Below are positions 44,192-53,778 of a stretch of DNA of 64,000 nt, one piece after another. This DNA is from Flavobacterium sp. 140616W15 (lineage in GTDB: Bacteria; Bacteroidota; Bacteroidia; Flavobacteriales; Flavobacteriaceae). Within the stretch, counting starts at the first letter, position 1. The number at the start of each line of letters is the position of its first letter. Where the stretch lies: contig NZ_CP033068.1 of assembly GCF_003668995.1 (NCBI RefSeq), forward strand, positions 3,224,001-3,288,000, written 5' to 3'. The notes beneath the pieces are model-generated. The model had not been told where the DNA came from and did not search any database. It was given only the letters and a program-made list of their open reading frames with translations. Position numbers and translations under genes: made by a program.

Positions 44192-44739
44192 TAAAACAAA
44201 CTATTGCAATTGTCAATAAAAGGGAGAATTTGATCTTTTTCAGAAACTATCGCCTCCTCTAGATTCATTCCCCAATCAATATTTAACGATGGGTCATCAT
44301 ATTTTATTCCGCCTTCCGAAGCTTTATTATAGAATTCATCACATTTATACATTACCGAAGCTGTTTCACTGATGACTGAGAAACCATGAGCAAAACCATG
44401 AGGTACTAGCAATTGTTTTTTATTTTCAGCAGATAGTAATACACTAAATGCTTTTCCATAAGTAGAAGAGTCTTTTCTTAAATCTACCGCAACATCAATT
44501 ATTTCTCCCTCTAAAACACGTACCAATTTAGTTTGTGTGAAAGGAGGATTTTGATAATGTAATCCTCGCAAAGTTCCTTTTTTAGAAAAGGATTGATTAT
44601 CCTGCACGAAATCAATATCAATTCCTAAATCTTTAAACTTAGTCTTACTATATGATTCAAAGAAATACCCTCTTTCGTCTCCAAAAACGGTTGGCTCCAC
44701 AATTACCAAATCTTTTATAAATGTTTGTTCAATTTTCAT
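44191..44739 (-). CDS. rfbC: dTDP-4-dehydrorhamnose 3,5-epimerase RfbC
   Basis: 182-aa cupin epimerase. Motifs: DERGYFFESYS, FVQDNQSFSKKGTLRGLHYQ with the catalytic His (about residue 62), LVPHGFAHGFSV and MYKCDEFYNK with the conserved Tyr. The gene is coupled to rfbD. The aminotransferase gene lies 23 bp upstream. Confidence 0.95.
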   Translation of the reverse strand: MKIEQTFIKDLVIVEPTVFGDERGYFFESYSKTKFKDLGIDIDFVQDNQSFSKKGTLRGLHYQNPPFTQTKLVRVLEGEIIDVAVDLRKDSSTYGKAFSVLLSAENKKQLLVPHGFAHGFSVISETASVMYKCDEFYNKASEGGIKYDDPSLNIDWGMNLEEAIVSEKDQILPFIDNCNSLF

Positions 44740-44762
44740 GGTAAAATATAATTCTTATTTTA

Positions 44763-45902
44763 TTATTTAAAAAAAGTTTTAATTACTTCTTCAATTCTAT
44801 TTTTATCTTCGTTTGTAAGGTTCGATCCAGAAGGCAAGCACAAACCCTTTTCGAATAAACTTTCGGCTATTTTTTCTCCATAATATGGATATTCTACGAA
44901 TAGAGGTTGTAAATGCATCGGTTTCCAAAGCGGACGCGTTTCAATATTTGCCTCTTCAAAAGCCAACGTTAAAGCCTCTCTATTAATTTTCTTCTCACAG
45001 TCATCTTCAATCAAAATTGAACTCAACCAATAATTAGAGAAATAATCTTCATTTGGTTCTTCGAAAACAGAGACTTCATCTATGTCTTCAAATACTTTTT
45101 TATAAAAATCATGCATAGCTCTACGCAAAGTAACGTTTTTATCCAAAACTTCCATTTGCCCACATCCTATTCCTGCACAGATGTTGCTTATTCTATAATT
45201 ATAACCTATTTTACTATGCTCATAATGCGACGCATTATCTCTAGATTGAGTTGCATAAAAAATGGCCTTCTCCTTTAATCCTTGTGAATCACAAACTAAC
45301 ACACCTCCGCTCGATGTCGTGATTATCTTATTGCCATTAAATGACAAAACACCGTAATCACCAAACGTTCCACACTTTTTACCTTTGTAACTACTCCCTA
45401 ATGCTGCTGCGCTATCTTCTATTATTGGAATTCCATAACGATTAGCAATTGAAAAAATTTCATCTATTTTATATGGCATCCCATACAAATGAACAGCAAT
45501 AATGGCTTTAGGCTTCTTGCCTCTTGCAATTCTATCTTTAATTGCAATTTCAAGAAATTCTGGACAAATATTCCAAGTATCAAGCTCACTATCTACAAAA
45601 ACAGGAATTGCTCCTTGATATAAAATAGGATTGGCAGATGCTGCAAATGTCATACTTTGACAAATAACCTCATCCCCCAACTTAACCCCTAATAAAATTA
45701 ATGCTAAATGAATGGCTGCAGTACCTGAATTTAAAGCTACAATAGATTTGTTTTTTTCAAAAAAGCCTTCTAGTTTATTCTCGAATTCATCAACATTTGG
45801 TCCGCCAGTAGTTATCCAAGAATCATTCAGTGCAGTTTGAATGTATTTTTCTTCAAATCCACTTTGCTGGGACAATGACAAAAAAATTCTTTTATTATTC
45901 AT
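44763..45902 (-). CDS. DegT/DnrJ/EryC1/StrS sugar aminotransferase
   Basis: About 379-aa PLP-dependent aminotransferase. Conserved segments: WITTGGPNVDEFE, ALNSGTAAIHLAL, PIIEDSAAALGSSY (Asp and the region stacking PLP) and FNGNKIITTSSGGVL with the Schiff-base Lys (about residue 184). I start it at the ATG at 45902 (MNNKRIFLSLSQQSG), overlapping the cupin gene by 8 bp; upstream residues in the longer frame are the antisense-free tail of that gene. Similar to PglE/EpsN-type 4-aminotransferases for UDP-4-keto-6-deoxy-GlcNAc, which would be the CapD-like product made in this locus; a dTDP-keto-sugar is the alternative. Confidence 0.88.
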   Translation of the reverse strand: MNNKRIFLSLSQQSGFEEKYIQTALNDSWITTGGPNVDEFENKLEGFFEKNKSIVALNSGTAAIHLALILLGVKLGDEVICQSMTFAASANPILYQGAIPVFVDSELDTWNICPEFLEIAIKDRIARGKKPKAIIAVHLYGMPYKIDEIFSIANRYGIPIIEDSAAALGSSYKGKKCGTFGDYGVLSFNGNKIITTSSGGVLVCDSQGLKEKAIFYATQSRDNASHYEHSKIGYNYRISNICAGIGCGQMEVLDKNVTLRRAMHDFYKKVFEDIDEVSVFEEPNEDYFSNYWLSSILIEDDCEKKINREALTLAFEEANIETRPLWKPMHLQPLFVEYPYYGEKIAESLFEKGLCLPSGSNLTNEDKNRIEEVIKTFFK

Positions 45903-46320
45903 TAATTTTCCAATAATCTGAATCATAACGAACATCATCTTCACTAACATTTACTAAGGGCAAAGTCGAAAATGAAATTAATTTGGAGTCTTTTTCCAAT
46001 GCCTGAATCGCGTTAGCATATCCTGCAGGTATATGAACAATTTTACTTTCGGAAGCAGAAACGGTAACTGTTTCAATTAATAAATCTTTAGAAGGATTCT
46101 CCCAATTATCTACTTTTACAAAATGAATTTTGAAGCTTCCGCTTAAACAATAAAAATTTTTAGCATCTAATTTATGTCCTTGCCAAGCACGAATAGGATT
46201 ATCATCTGAATTACTAATAATGTAAAACCTTTCAACAGCTGTAAAACTAAAGTCATTTACATACGAAATAGTCCCACGATGGTCTGAGAAATTTCCTCCT
46301 TGAATTATTTTTGGAATCAT
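45895..46320 (-). CDS. WxcM/FdtA-like cupin, probable sugar isomerase or epimerase
   Basis: 141-aa single-domain cupin. N-terminal FSDHRGTISYVNDF and RAWQGHKLDAKNFYCLSGSF, then VHIPAGYANAIQAL. These match the sugar-cupin group with FdtA (3,4-ketoisomerase) and RmlC relatives. Where FdtA-type enzymes have RGFHAHK, this reads RAWQGHK, with Gln in place of one His. It is next to the sugar aminotransferase, as FdtA is to FdtB, but the exact reaction cannot be assigned. It overlaps the WecA-like gene by 4 bp. Confidence 0.7.
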   Translation of the reverse strand: MIPKIIQGGNFSDHRGTISYVNDFSFTAVERFYIISNSDDNPIRAWQGHKLDAKNFYCLSGSFKIHFVKVDNWENPSKDLLIETVTVSASESKIVHIPAGYANAIQALEKDSKLISFSTLPLVNVSEDDVRYDSDYWKINE

Positions 46321-47282
46321 ATATTGACTTTTAAGTTATTTTTATTCAACAAATAAAATTTCATTGAATAGATCAAAAGTAGCGGTGTGATTACGATTAT
46401 GAATAATACTATATCATTAACCTTTTGATATAAAAAAACAACCAAAACCGAAACAACTGCTTGTACAATTGCGTAATATAAAGCAACTAATCTATGTTGA
46501 ATTTTATATTCGTTACTTAAAACCTGATATAAGTGCAAACGATGGGCTTCAAAAATATTTTGTTTTAAATACAAACGATGCATAATTGTACATATTGCAT
46601 CCACTCCATATACAGCCAAAAAAAGAAGCCAAATAAGAGAATTTGTGATTACAATAAGCCTTAATACTAGATAGATAACCCAAAAAGCAATAGCTATGCT
46701 TCCAACATCTCCAGCAAAACATTTGGCTTTTTTTCTATAATTAAAAAATAAAAAAACTAAACTAGCTATCATTGCATATTTTATAAAACTACTATCAATA
46801 AATAGCTGAATGTTTTTATTTACATACAGTAATGATCCCATAACAACCAAAGTATACAAACCAGTTATTCCATTAATCCCATCCATAAAATTATAAGCAT
46901 TAATTAAGCCTATTGCAAGAATGTATGCGATAGCAACTGTCCATACAGGCATAAAATTAAAAACTCCTGAGTCATAAAAAACAAGAGTTATAGCTATAAA
47001 ATGTATTGAAATTCGAATTTTATTAGATAAACTCTGTATATCATCCCAAAAACTAACTAAAGTAACTAAAGTAATCCCTGTAAAGAAAAAATAATTACTT
47101 TGGATATGCTGTGCAAAGTACAGCAAGGCAGAAAACCAAAAAATAATTCCCCCTCCTCTTAAAGTAATTTCTGTATGAGAGCTTCTCTCATTGGGTTTAT
47201 CTATGATATTAAAATGATTCGCTACTTTAAAATAAAGTAACATTATAATCATCAGTAGAAGTCCTAGTATTATGTATTGCAT
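46317..47282 (-). CDS. WecA/WbpL-like undecaprenyl-phosphate HexNAc-1-phosphate transferase
   Basis: 321-aa polytopic enzyme of the MraY/WecA family with about ten transmembrane segments. Motifs: DKPNERSSHTEITLRGGGI (about residues 27-45), the first Asp-rich loop LVSFWDDIQSLSNK, AYNFMDGINGITGL (about 128-141), and the C-terminal cytoplasmic His loop EAHRLHLYQ. It starts a glycan on the lipid carrier. The neighbouring SDR gene makes a WbpL-WbpV-type pair, suggesting FucNAc or QuiNAc as the first sugar. It is one of two initiating transferases in the locus. Confidence 0.9.
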   Translation of the reverse strand: MQYIILGLLLMIIMLLYFKVANHFNIIDKPNERSSHTEITLRGGGIIFWFSALLYFAQHIQSNYFFFTGITLVTLVSFWDDIQSLSNKIRISIHFIAITLVFYDSGVFNFMPVWTVAIAYILAIGLINAYNFMDGINGITGLYTLVVMGSLLYVNKNIQLFIDSSFIKYAMIASLVFLFFNYRKKAKCFAGDVGSIAIAFWVIYLVLRLIVITNSLIWLLFLAVYGVDAICTIMHRLYLKQNIFEAHRLHLYQVLSNEYKIQHRLVALYYAIVQAVVSVLVVFLYQKVNDIVLFIIVITPLLLIYSMKFYLLNKNNLKVNI

Positions 47283-47285
47283 TAT

Positions 47286-48185
47286 TTACTTTATGAAGCT
47301 TTTTATTGTTTTCTCTAATCCGTCTTGGGCCGTATTTGGAAGTTTATCAATTCCTATCGCAGTTTTAATTTTTTGATTAGAAACTCTATAATTTTCAGTC
47401 AACTTTTGCACTGTCTCAGAATTCAAAGGAAATCTAATTACATCTCCAATTTTAGCAATTCCATTTATAATTACTTTAGGAATTGCAATAGATAAGTTTT
47501 TTTTGTTTGAAACAGAAGATATAATTTGAACTAATTCGTTTGTAGATAAAACCTCATCATCAGCAAAATTATAAACTCCTGATGGAATTTCTTCATTTAA
47601 AAGAATCTCTCTAATCATAAAATTAAGATTATCAATTCCTAAAAATGACCTATGATTATCAAATGCGGCCAAAGGATAAGGAATTCTTTTCTTAACCACA
47701 TTATAAAGAAGATTCAAATTTCCCTTATTTCCAGGGCCATGAATCATACAAGGCCTAATAATAAAAATTCTTTTACCGTGTGGAATTTCTTTCGATAAAA
47801 TATATTCTTCCGCTTTTAATTTCGACTGTCCATAAGGTGTCTTGGGACTAGGTTGAATATCTTCATATAAAACCTCCAAAACATCATCAGCAACTGCTTT
47901 TACACTACTAAAATAAATAAAATTTTTTATTTCACTTTCTAAGAAAGCATCGAATAAGTTTTTGGTTAAATCTGTATTAACTTTAAAATATTCTGACGCA
48001 TTACTTGTGTTTTTTGTATCATGTGCTTTGCCAGCAAGATGGATAATTACATTAGCTTTAAAATTTAATTTCCAGTTTGGATTTCTTAACGAAATAGAAT
48101 CTACTAAATAAGAGTGGTCCGATAAATAATTAAAAACATTTTTCCCTACAAAACCTGATGCTCCAGTTATTATTACTTTATTCAT
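47286..48185 (-). CDS. NAD-dependent epimerase/reductase, WbpV-like
   Basis: 299-aa extended SDR. N-terminal KVIITGASGFVGKNVFNYL, IIHLAGKAHDTKNTS, active site Tyr-Lys in YGQSKLKAEEYI (about residues 138-149), FIIRPCMIHGPGNKGNL. Proteins of this type paired with a WecA/WbpL-like transferase reduce UDP-4-keto-6-deoxy-HexNAc (the product of WbpM/CapD-like dehydratases) to UDP-QuiNAc or UDP-FucNAc. All three genes are present here, supporting that role. It lies 3 bp before the WecA-like gene. Confidence 0.85.
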   Translation of the reverse strand: MNKVIITGASGFVGKNVFNYLSDHSYLVDSISLRNPNWKLNFKANVIIHLAGKAHDTKNTSNASEYFKVNTDLTKNLFDAFLESEIKNFIYFSSVKAVADDVLEVLYEDIQPSPKTPYGQSKLKAEEYILSKEIPHGKRIFIIRPCMIHGPGNKGNLNLLYNVVKKRIPYPLAAFDNHRSFLGIDNLNFMIREILLNEEIPSGVYNFADDEVLSTNELVQIISSVSNKKNLSIAIPKVIINGIAKIGDVIRFPLNSETVQKLTENYRVSNQKIKTAIGIDKLPNTAQDGLEKTIKSFIK

Positions 48186-48189
48186 TTAT

Positions 48190-49356
48190 TTAATCTAACT
48201 TATTTTGCTTTTTAAAATCATTAATTAAACTTAATTGCTCTTGAACAAAAAATGAACGGGAGTATATTTCTCTATCTAACATACAATTTGAAGATAAAAT
48301 TTTAAGAGCATGATTCTCTTCATTTAAGTATTTTAATTTCTCTACAATTTCATTAGCGTCATTGCTTTTTGAAACTGATTTGATTAAATATCCATTAAAG
48401 TTGTTCTTTACTATATCTGAATTTCCTCTCTCATCTAAGGTAATAACTGGCACTCCCATAGCCAGAGATTCAACTATACATACAGGTAATCCTTCTTTCT
48501 TACTTGGGAATAGAAAAACATCTGATATTGCTAAATATTTCTCTACTTCCGAAGTATAACCAATATTAATTATTGATTTATTATTATTTAAATCTCCTTC
48601 TTCATTTAAAGTCAGTCCTGTAATATGTATTGGATCTTTTCCTCCAACTAATAATAACGCAAATTCGTTTGGATATTCTTTAATTAACTTTGCAAAGCTA
48701 TGAAAGACTAAATCAAATCCTTTAAATTCTACAAATCTACCTGTATAAGTGATAATAAATTTACTTTCTAATTTTAAATCCTTTCTTATGTTCTCCTTAT
48801 CGCTTTCTTGGAATTTATTCCCATCAAATTTATCAATATTACACCCGACGCCGCAGGACTGATATTTATTTGCTTTATTACTGAAAAATCTTTTAACTAA
48901 ATCAAAATCTTTATTATTTATAAGAAATATCTTGTCCAGCCTAATAAAACTAAACATTTCAACAAAACTAAACATTATTTTTCTGAGACCAGTGCTAGCA
49001 TTCATCCCCAATCCATGAAAAGTCCCCCAATACTCAACATTTTTATTTCTAAGTAAAATTACTGGAAAAATCCCAGTTGTAAAATGAGCATAAACTAAAT
49101 TTGGTTTAATTTCTTTTACCAACTTCCTAATCCTAAAACTACTCTTTATTAATTTTGTTATAGAAGTAGTCCTTGGTATATCTAAAAAATGAAATGTTAA
49201 ATCATATTGGGTATAATCAAATTTGTCGACAATATTGATTACATTAGAACGAGAGCAAATGATATGAATTTCATTTTCTAAACTTAATGCTACACTTATT
49301 TCTGCTAAAAAATTATTAAAACTACCATAATCTGTAATAACAATTAAAATCTTCAT
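48190..49356 (-). CDS. Glycosyltransferase family 4 protein
   Basis: 388-aa GT-B enzyme: MKILIVITDYGSFNNFLAE, acceptor-side FHGLGMNASTGLRKI, donor domain FIITYTGRFVEFKGFDLVF, LLLVGGKDP and FPSKKEGLPVCIVESLAMG (about residues 290-308) with the conserved Glu pair. Often the WbpY/PglA-like second transferase acts right after a WecA-type initiator; position supports that. Overall donor unknown. Confidence 0.88.
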   Translation of the reverse strand: MKILIVITDYGSFNNFLAEISVALSLENEIHIICSRSNVINIVDKFDYTQYDLTFHFLDIPRTTSITKLIKSSFRIRKLVKEIKPNLVYAHFTTGIFPVILLRNKNVEYWGTFHGLGMNASTGLRKIMFSFVEMFSFIRLDKIFLINNKDFDLVKRFFSNKANKYQSCGVGCNIDKFDGNKFQESDKENIRKDLKLESKFIITYTGRFVEFKGFDLVFHSFAKLIKEYPNEFALLLVGGKDPIHITGLTLNEEGDLNNNKSIINIGYTSEVEKYLAISDVFLFPSKKEGLPVCIVESLAMGVPVITLDERGNSDIVKNNFNGYLIKSVSKSNDANEIVEKLKYLNEENHALKILSSNCMLDREIYSRSFFVQEQLSLINDFKKQNKLD

Positions 49357-49368
49357 ATTTTAAATAAT

Positions 49369-50460
49369 TTACTCTAACAATCTTTTGTATAAATTTATTT
49401 GTTTATCTATCATAAAATTTATGTCAAATTCTCTTGCTCTTTCAAAACCGCTATCTGATATTTTATTATAAAGATGACTATCTTCTAATAATTCCTGGAT
49501 TTTTTTTGCCAGTTCCATTTCATTACCTTTTTCGAATAAAATACCACCACCATTTACAACATTTGCTAATCCCACAACATTTGACGCTATTAATGGTCTT
49601 CTTACTGCCATACCCTCAACAGCCGCCAAACCAAAACCTTCCCAATGCGAGCTAATTACTGAAATATCAGATGTTTTTAATAAGCTTGGTACATCAATTC
49701 GAACTCCAAGAAAGAAAACACGTTCTTTCAGACCTAATTTACCTACTAATTCTTCACATTCATCTTGCAAGGGTCCATCCCCAATCAACAATAATTTCAC
49801 ATTTAAATCTAGGTATTGCAAAGCTTTAATTACAGTTTTTTGATCTTTTTGAGGTCTAAAACCTGCTACCTGAATTAATAATTTATTAGATTCTAAAATC
49901 CGATTATCAATTTGCATTTTATGCATTACTTTCGCTCCCATAATTGAATGCAAATTAACACCATTTTCAATTACACAAATATCTTTTGATTTGAATTCAC
50001 AGTGTTTAAATAAAACCTCCTGTACCTCATTAGTTATACAAACAATTTTATCATAAAATCTATAAATGTTTTTATCTAACATCTTAAAAAAAGGTTTTTG
50101 CATTCTCCTATTAGATGTACTATGTTCTGTAAAAATAAGTTTAGTTTTAGAAAAACTTATAAATTTTGCAATTCCTACCCAATATTGAGCAGGAAATAAA
50201 TGAACATGAACCAAATCATATTTTTTCAAATATGGAATGATTTTAAAAATATGTGTTGGATTATAAGGTGAGCCTTTACCTAATGAAAAAATATTACAAC
50301 AATCTAATTTCTGTAATTCTTTCATATAAGGATACTGAGTATCATCCAAAACCAACAAGTCAACTACTATTCCTTTTTCTTTCAATAAAGGAATAGTTTC
50401 TAAAATTAATTTTTCTGCTCCTCCTGTAGAAAGATTATTTATTATTTGCAAAATTTTCAT
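49369..50460 (-). CDS. Glycosyltransferase family 4 protein
   Basis: 363-aa GT-B enzyme: MKILQIINNLSTGGAEKLIL opening, FTEHSTSNRRM, donor-side VAGFRPQKDQKTVIKAL, LLIGDGPLQDE and SSHWEGFGLAAVEGMAV (about residues 268-284). Three bp after the upstream GT4 gene. Donor unknown. Confidence 0.88.
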   Translation of the reverse strand: MKILQIINNLSTGGAEKLILETIPLLKEKGIVVDLLVLDDTQYPYMKELQKLDCCNIFSLGKGSPYNPTHIFKIIPYLKKYDLVHVHLFPAQYWVGIAKFISFSKTKLIFTEHSTSNRRMQKPFFKMLDKNIYRFYDKIVCITNEVQEVLFKHCEFKSKDICVIENGVNLHSIMGAKVMHKMQIDNRILESNKLLIQVAGFRPQKDQKTVIKALQYLDLNVKLLLIGDGPLQDECEELVGKLGLKERVFFLGVRIDVPSLLKTSDISVISSHWEGFGLAAVEGMAVRRPLIASNVVGLANVVNGGGILFEKGNEMELAKKIQELLEDSHLYNKISDSGFERAREFDINFMIDKQINLYKRLLE

Positions 50461-50463
50461 TAG

Positions 50464-51579
50464 TTAAATGGCTTTTAATAAATTTTCCCATTTCATTAGA
50501 ACTTCTTCAGCAGAGAATCTAGCAACCTCACTTTTAGCAGAATTACTCATACTACAGCGTACTTCTGGGTTATTCATTAAATAATGAACTTTTTCACTAA
50601 AACTTTTAAAATCATTCATATCTACTAAAAACCCTGACTCCACAGAAATAATTTCCTCAGGGCCTGTAATACAATTATAAGAAATTGTAGGTAATCCAAA
50701 AGATTGTGCTTCAATCAAAGTCATTGGAAGTCCTTCAAATCTAGAGGTCATACAGAGAAAAGAAGCATTTTCATAAAATTTATCGATTTTATTATTACTT
50801 GGTACAAGAATAATTTTATCCGAAAGATTATAATTGCTGATTTTTTGTGCTAATTCAGAATAATCTGGTCCATCTCCAATAATCTGGAGATACCAACCAT
50901 CTTGTATATCATAATTATCATATAAATATTTCCAAACATCAATTAACAAATCAAAACCTTTTTGCGGAACTAACCTCCCAATTGCGACTATGTTTTGGGA
51001 ATTACTATTATATATCTTATCAGTAACCGGAAAAGGTGATGTATTTGGAATAGACATTATTCTCCCTTTAATAGATAAATTTTTACACCACATTTTTTTA
51101 TCTCTCTCTGTCAGTGTTATTATTATATCAGCACTTCTAGCTGCAATCTTTCGAGAAAAATTTCTAACACGTAAACCTAAATTAACAGTAAAATTAAAAT
51201 GTTCCCAAACCACATACTTAATATCCCCAAACAAACGTAAATAGGCGACTACTGGGTACGTAAAAATAGTTGACAATACTTCTACACTAATTAAAAGATT
51301 AACTTTGTTTCGCTTTACAAAAACTAGTAATCTATAAATTGTATTAAAATAAAATAAAACTTTAGAAAAAGTATTTCTTGATTTTGGTTTTACACTATGA
51401 AGAGATTCCTGAATTACATTTTCATCAATTTTAAAAGAATCATTGGACACACTTCTATAAATAGATAAAATGAAAATTTTGTTATTTTCATTATGTGTCA
51501 ATTTATTTGCAATCTCTATGGTTGATCTCTCGGTACCTCCTTTTAGGCTAGAATCTGGAAGTAAAAATAAAATATTCAA
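50464..51579 (-). CDS. Glycosyltransferase family 4 protein
   Basis: 371-aa GT-B enzyme: MNILFLLPDSSLKGGTERST, WEHFNFTVNLGLRVRN, VAIGRLVPQKGFDLLIDVW, QIIGDGPDYSEL and TSRFEGLPMTLIEAQSFGLP (about residues 281-300). The AIGRLVPQKGFD and SRFEGLPM forms resemble GalNAc transferases of the PglA/WbnH kind, a weak hint. It follows the EpsG-type gene by 23 bp. Confidence 0.88.
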   Translation of the reverse strand: MNILFLLPDSSLKGGTERSTIEIANKLTHNENNKIFILSIYRSVSNDSFKIDENVIQESLHSVKPKSRNTFSKVLFYFNTIYRLLVFVKRNKVNLLISVEVLSTIFTYPVVAYLRLFGDIKYVVWEHFNFTVNLGLRVRNFSRKIAARSADIIITLTERDKKMWCKNLSIKGRIMSIPNTSPFPVTDKIYNSNSQNIVAIGRLVPQKGFDLLIDVWKYLYDNYDIQDGWYLQIIGDGPDYSELAQKISNYNLSDKIILVPSNNKIDKFYENASFLCMTSRFEGLPMTLIEAQSFGLPTISYNCITGPEEIISVESGFLVDMNDFKSFSEKVHYLMNNPEVRCSMSNSAKSEVARFSAEEVLMKWENLLKAI

Positions 51580-51602
51580 TATTTTTAATTATTAGTGAAT
51601 TA

Positions 51603-52689
51603 TTAATCGAAAACAGACTGATAAGGAAAATAAGTAAAACTAATTGCCTCATCATTATACCTCGTATTTAAAGTTTTAAATGTATTTAACAAAATTAGAA
51701 CAAGTAACAACAATCCTATAATACGATATCTAAAATTATAAATCAAGATAGGTAATATAATAATATCTAACATCCTAAAATAGACATTTGTACGAAGTGA
51801 AAATTCCGAAATGGAGTTAAAAACCATAAAATAAATTAAACCTAAAAAATAAATATTAACAAAAACGTTAATTATCTGAGGTTTATAAGTGGTTCTATAT
51901 TTCAAAAAAAGTAAAATACAAAACATAATGATTAATAAAAAAAATGTAGAGCTAAATCCAATTCTATTAGCAAATTCGGAACCAGAATATAATTCTGCTT
52001 TTGAACTAAAGCTTTCAATTGGCAAAAGAGACATCAATTTAAAAATCATCCCTTTTATGTCGAAAGCAACAAACGGGAGCAATAAAAATATTGAAGTAAA
52101 GTAAAAAAATATAGATTTTTTTAAATTATAAATAAAATATAATGGTAAAACACAAATAGCTGAAAAATGAAATAAAGTCGCCAATAAAACTACTAATAAA
52201 AACTTCTTCTTTTTTTCATTTATAAGACAATCGTAAGCATAAAAAATAATCCCCATACCAATACCATGACGAATTTGCCCCATCTCTTTTATCATAAAAT
52301 CAGTAGAAAAATATATAATTAAAGAAAGAAACACAAATGGAGAATATTTTAAAAAAAATTAATTTTAAATAAAACTCCTATTGCTGCAATAACCAATAAA
52401 CTAATTTGAAAAGAAGAAATACTTAAAATCCGTAATAAAAAAATATATCCTGGCTCAGTAAACTGAATCATCCAACTATCTAGATTACCAGACTCAACCT
52501 CTTTAAACATAGCCTCATAAGCATCAATGTCAGGGCTTAAAGTTCTTAATCCGGCAAAAAAAACAAAAAAACAGAAATGGAAATAAATAAAAACTTCTTA
52601 CCTATTGAATTTTCAAAAAGATTAAAGAAAAAAAAATCAAATACTGAAAGGAAACACAGTATTAATAATATTAATATATAAATTCCCAT
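51603..52689 (-). pseudogene. EpsG-family polysaccharide polymerase (Wzy), broken by two frameshifts
   Basis: Polytopic membrane protein of about 362 aa in three frames. It starts with ATG at 52689 (MGIYILILLILCFLSVFDFF). A first single-base shortfall lies in the T7-G-T8 coding stretch (plus strand 52556-52571); repairing it yields AGLRTLSPDIDAYEAMF. A second lies in the T8 at 52351-52358 and gives INFFLKYSPFVFLSLIIYF. The rest (IRHGIGMGIIFYAY and following helices) is intact to 51603. The GLRTxxxDxxxYxxMF segment is typical of the EpsG/Wzy group. It would polymerise repeat units in the periplasm after the Wzx flippase. The 357 bp at 52335-52692 that look gene-free in any single frame belong to this gene. 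Confidence 0.82.
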
Positions 52690-52692
52690 TCT

Positions 52693-53778
52693 TTAATTAA
52701 TCAAAATTTCATGCTTAAATTCTTCTTCATTATAACTATTAAAAATGTCAGCCACCACTTGTTCATTATTAACACATTTAAAAGTATGTAAAATATCTTC
52801 TAGATATTTATTTAGGCACATATATGAATAATTATATATTTTAAAATCTCCAATTTCTTCAAGTTTAACAATAGGGGTGATTCCGTAAAACAAATACTCA
52901 ATTAATTTTGTAGGATTTGCAACTCGATTTACAATACTATCGTCTCGTAAAACAAAACCATAATGTGATAATGTATAAAAATTAGCTAATTCATCAGGAT
53001 GAACAGAATCTAAATAAATTCTTTTATTAATATTAAATTTATTTAATATTTTCTTCATTTCAACAATATCATTAACTAATAAAATATAAACAACATTTTG
53101 ATCATTCTTTTTGTTATTAATAGATTGTAACATCAAATCTATATTTTGCCAAACATGTAAACCTCCACTATAAATAACAACTACATCATTTGTACCAATA
53201 CCAATCTTTTCTCTAAGTTTGTCTAAAATTAATTTATCTACATCATCACCTTTTCTTATGTTATCTGGCCAAATACCATAAACCAAAGACTTAAAACTTG
53301 CATTAGCATATTTTTCTAAATAATATTGATGCATACTTTCAGTTACAAAAACAGCCGTATTTATATTATTAAAACATAACTTTTCCGCAAAACTCAAAAT
53401 TTTTGAATAACCAATCTTACCTCCCATTTCTTGCTCTTCAGGAACAGTACCATGCACATCAAGAATAACTTTAGATTTATTAATCGGAAAAAAAGGAATA
53501 ATCCACATTAGATTATAAATCGTATGTGCATAAACCATATCGCTTTTGCATAACTGATAGAATAAAAAAAAGAAACCTGTAAAGAAATTAAGGTTCCAAA
53601 CAACTACTCCATCAGTATCATGATTAACTTTTTCTGGAACAATATAATGCTTTAAAGAAATCTGGATGTAAACACGTTTATTTTCCTTAATCAGATAGTC
53701 TACTTTTTTTATTCTTTGAAGGAAACCATCTTTTTCATTTTTACTATTTGGAAATGGCGCTATTACTAATATATTCAT
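52693..53778 (-). CDS. Glycosyltransferase, GT4-like
   Basis: 361-aa GT-B protein: MNILVIAPFPNSKNEKDGFL at the N-terminus, LDVHGTVPEEQEMGGKIG, the donor-side VVIYSGGLHVWQNIDLMLQS, and RVANPTKLIEYLFYGITPIV near residues 292-311 in place of the usual FEGLP motif. That makes family membership less certain than for its neighbours; it resembles GT4-type proteins with an atypical C-terminus. Three bp before the EpsG-type gene's ATG, so the two are translationally close. A 277-bp gene-poor gap precedes it. Confidence 0.75.
   Translation of the reverse strand: MNILVIAPFPNSKNEKDGFLQRIKKVDYLIKENKRVYIQISLKHYIVPEKVNHDTDGVVVWNLNFFTGFFFLFYQLCKSDMVYAHTIYNLMWIIPFFPINKSKVILDVHGTVPEEQEMGGKIGYSKILSFAEKLCFNNINTAVFVTESMHQYYLEKYANASFKSLVYGIWPDNIRKGDDVDKLILDKLREKIGIGTNDVVVIYSGGLHVWQNIDLMLQSINNKKNDQNVVYILLVNDIVEMKKILNKFNINKRIYLDSVHPDELANFYTLSHYGFVLRDDSIVNRVANPTKLIEYLFYGITPIVKLEEIGDFKIYNYSYMCLNKYLEDILHTFKCVNNEQVVADIFNSYNEEEFKHEILIN

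Noticed and set aside
45903..45950. Upstream start of the aminotransferase gene at 45950
   Set aside because: The extra 16 residues (MLVKMMFVMIQIIGKL) are the cupin gene's coding end read in another frame; the ATG at 45902 fits the family N-terminus.
52621..52640. Possible third frameshift in the EpsG gene at the A9 run 52628-52636
   Set aside because: Recounting gives nine bases, which keeps the frame intact (FDFFFFNLFENSIG); no repair needed here.
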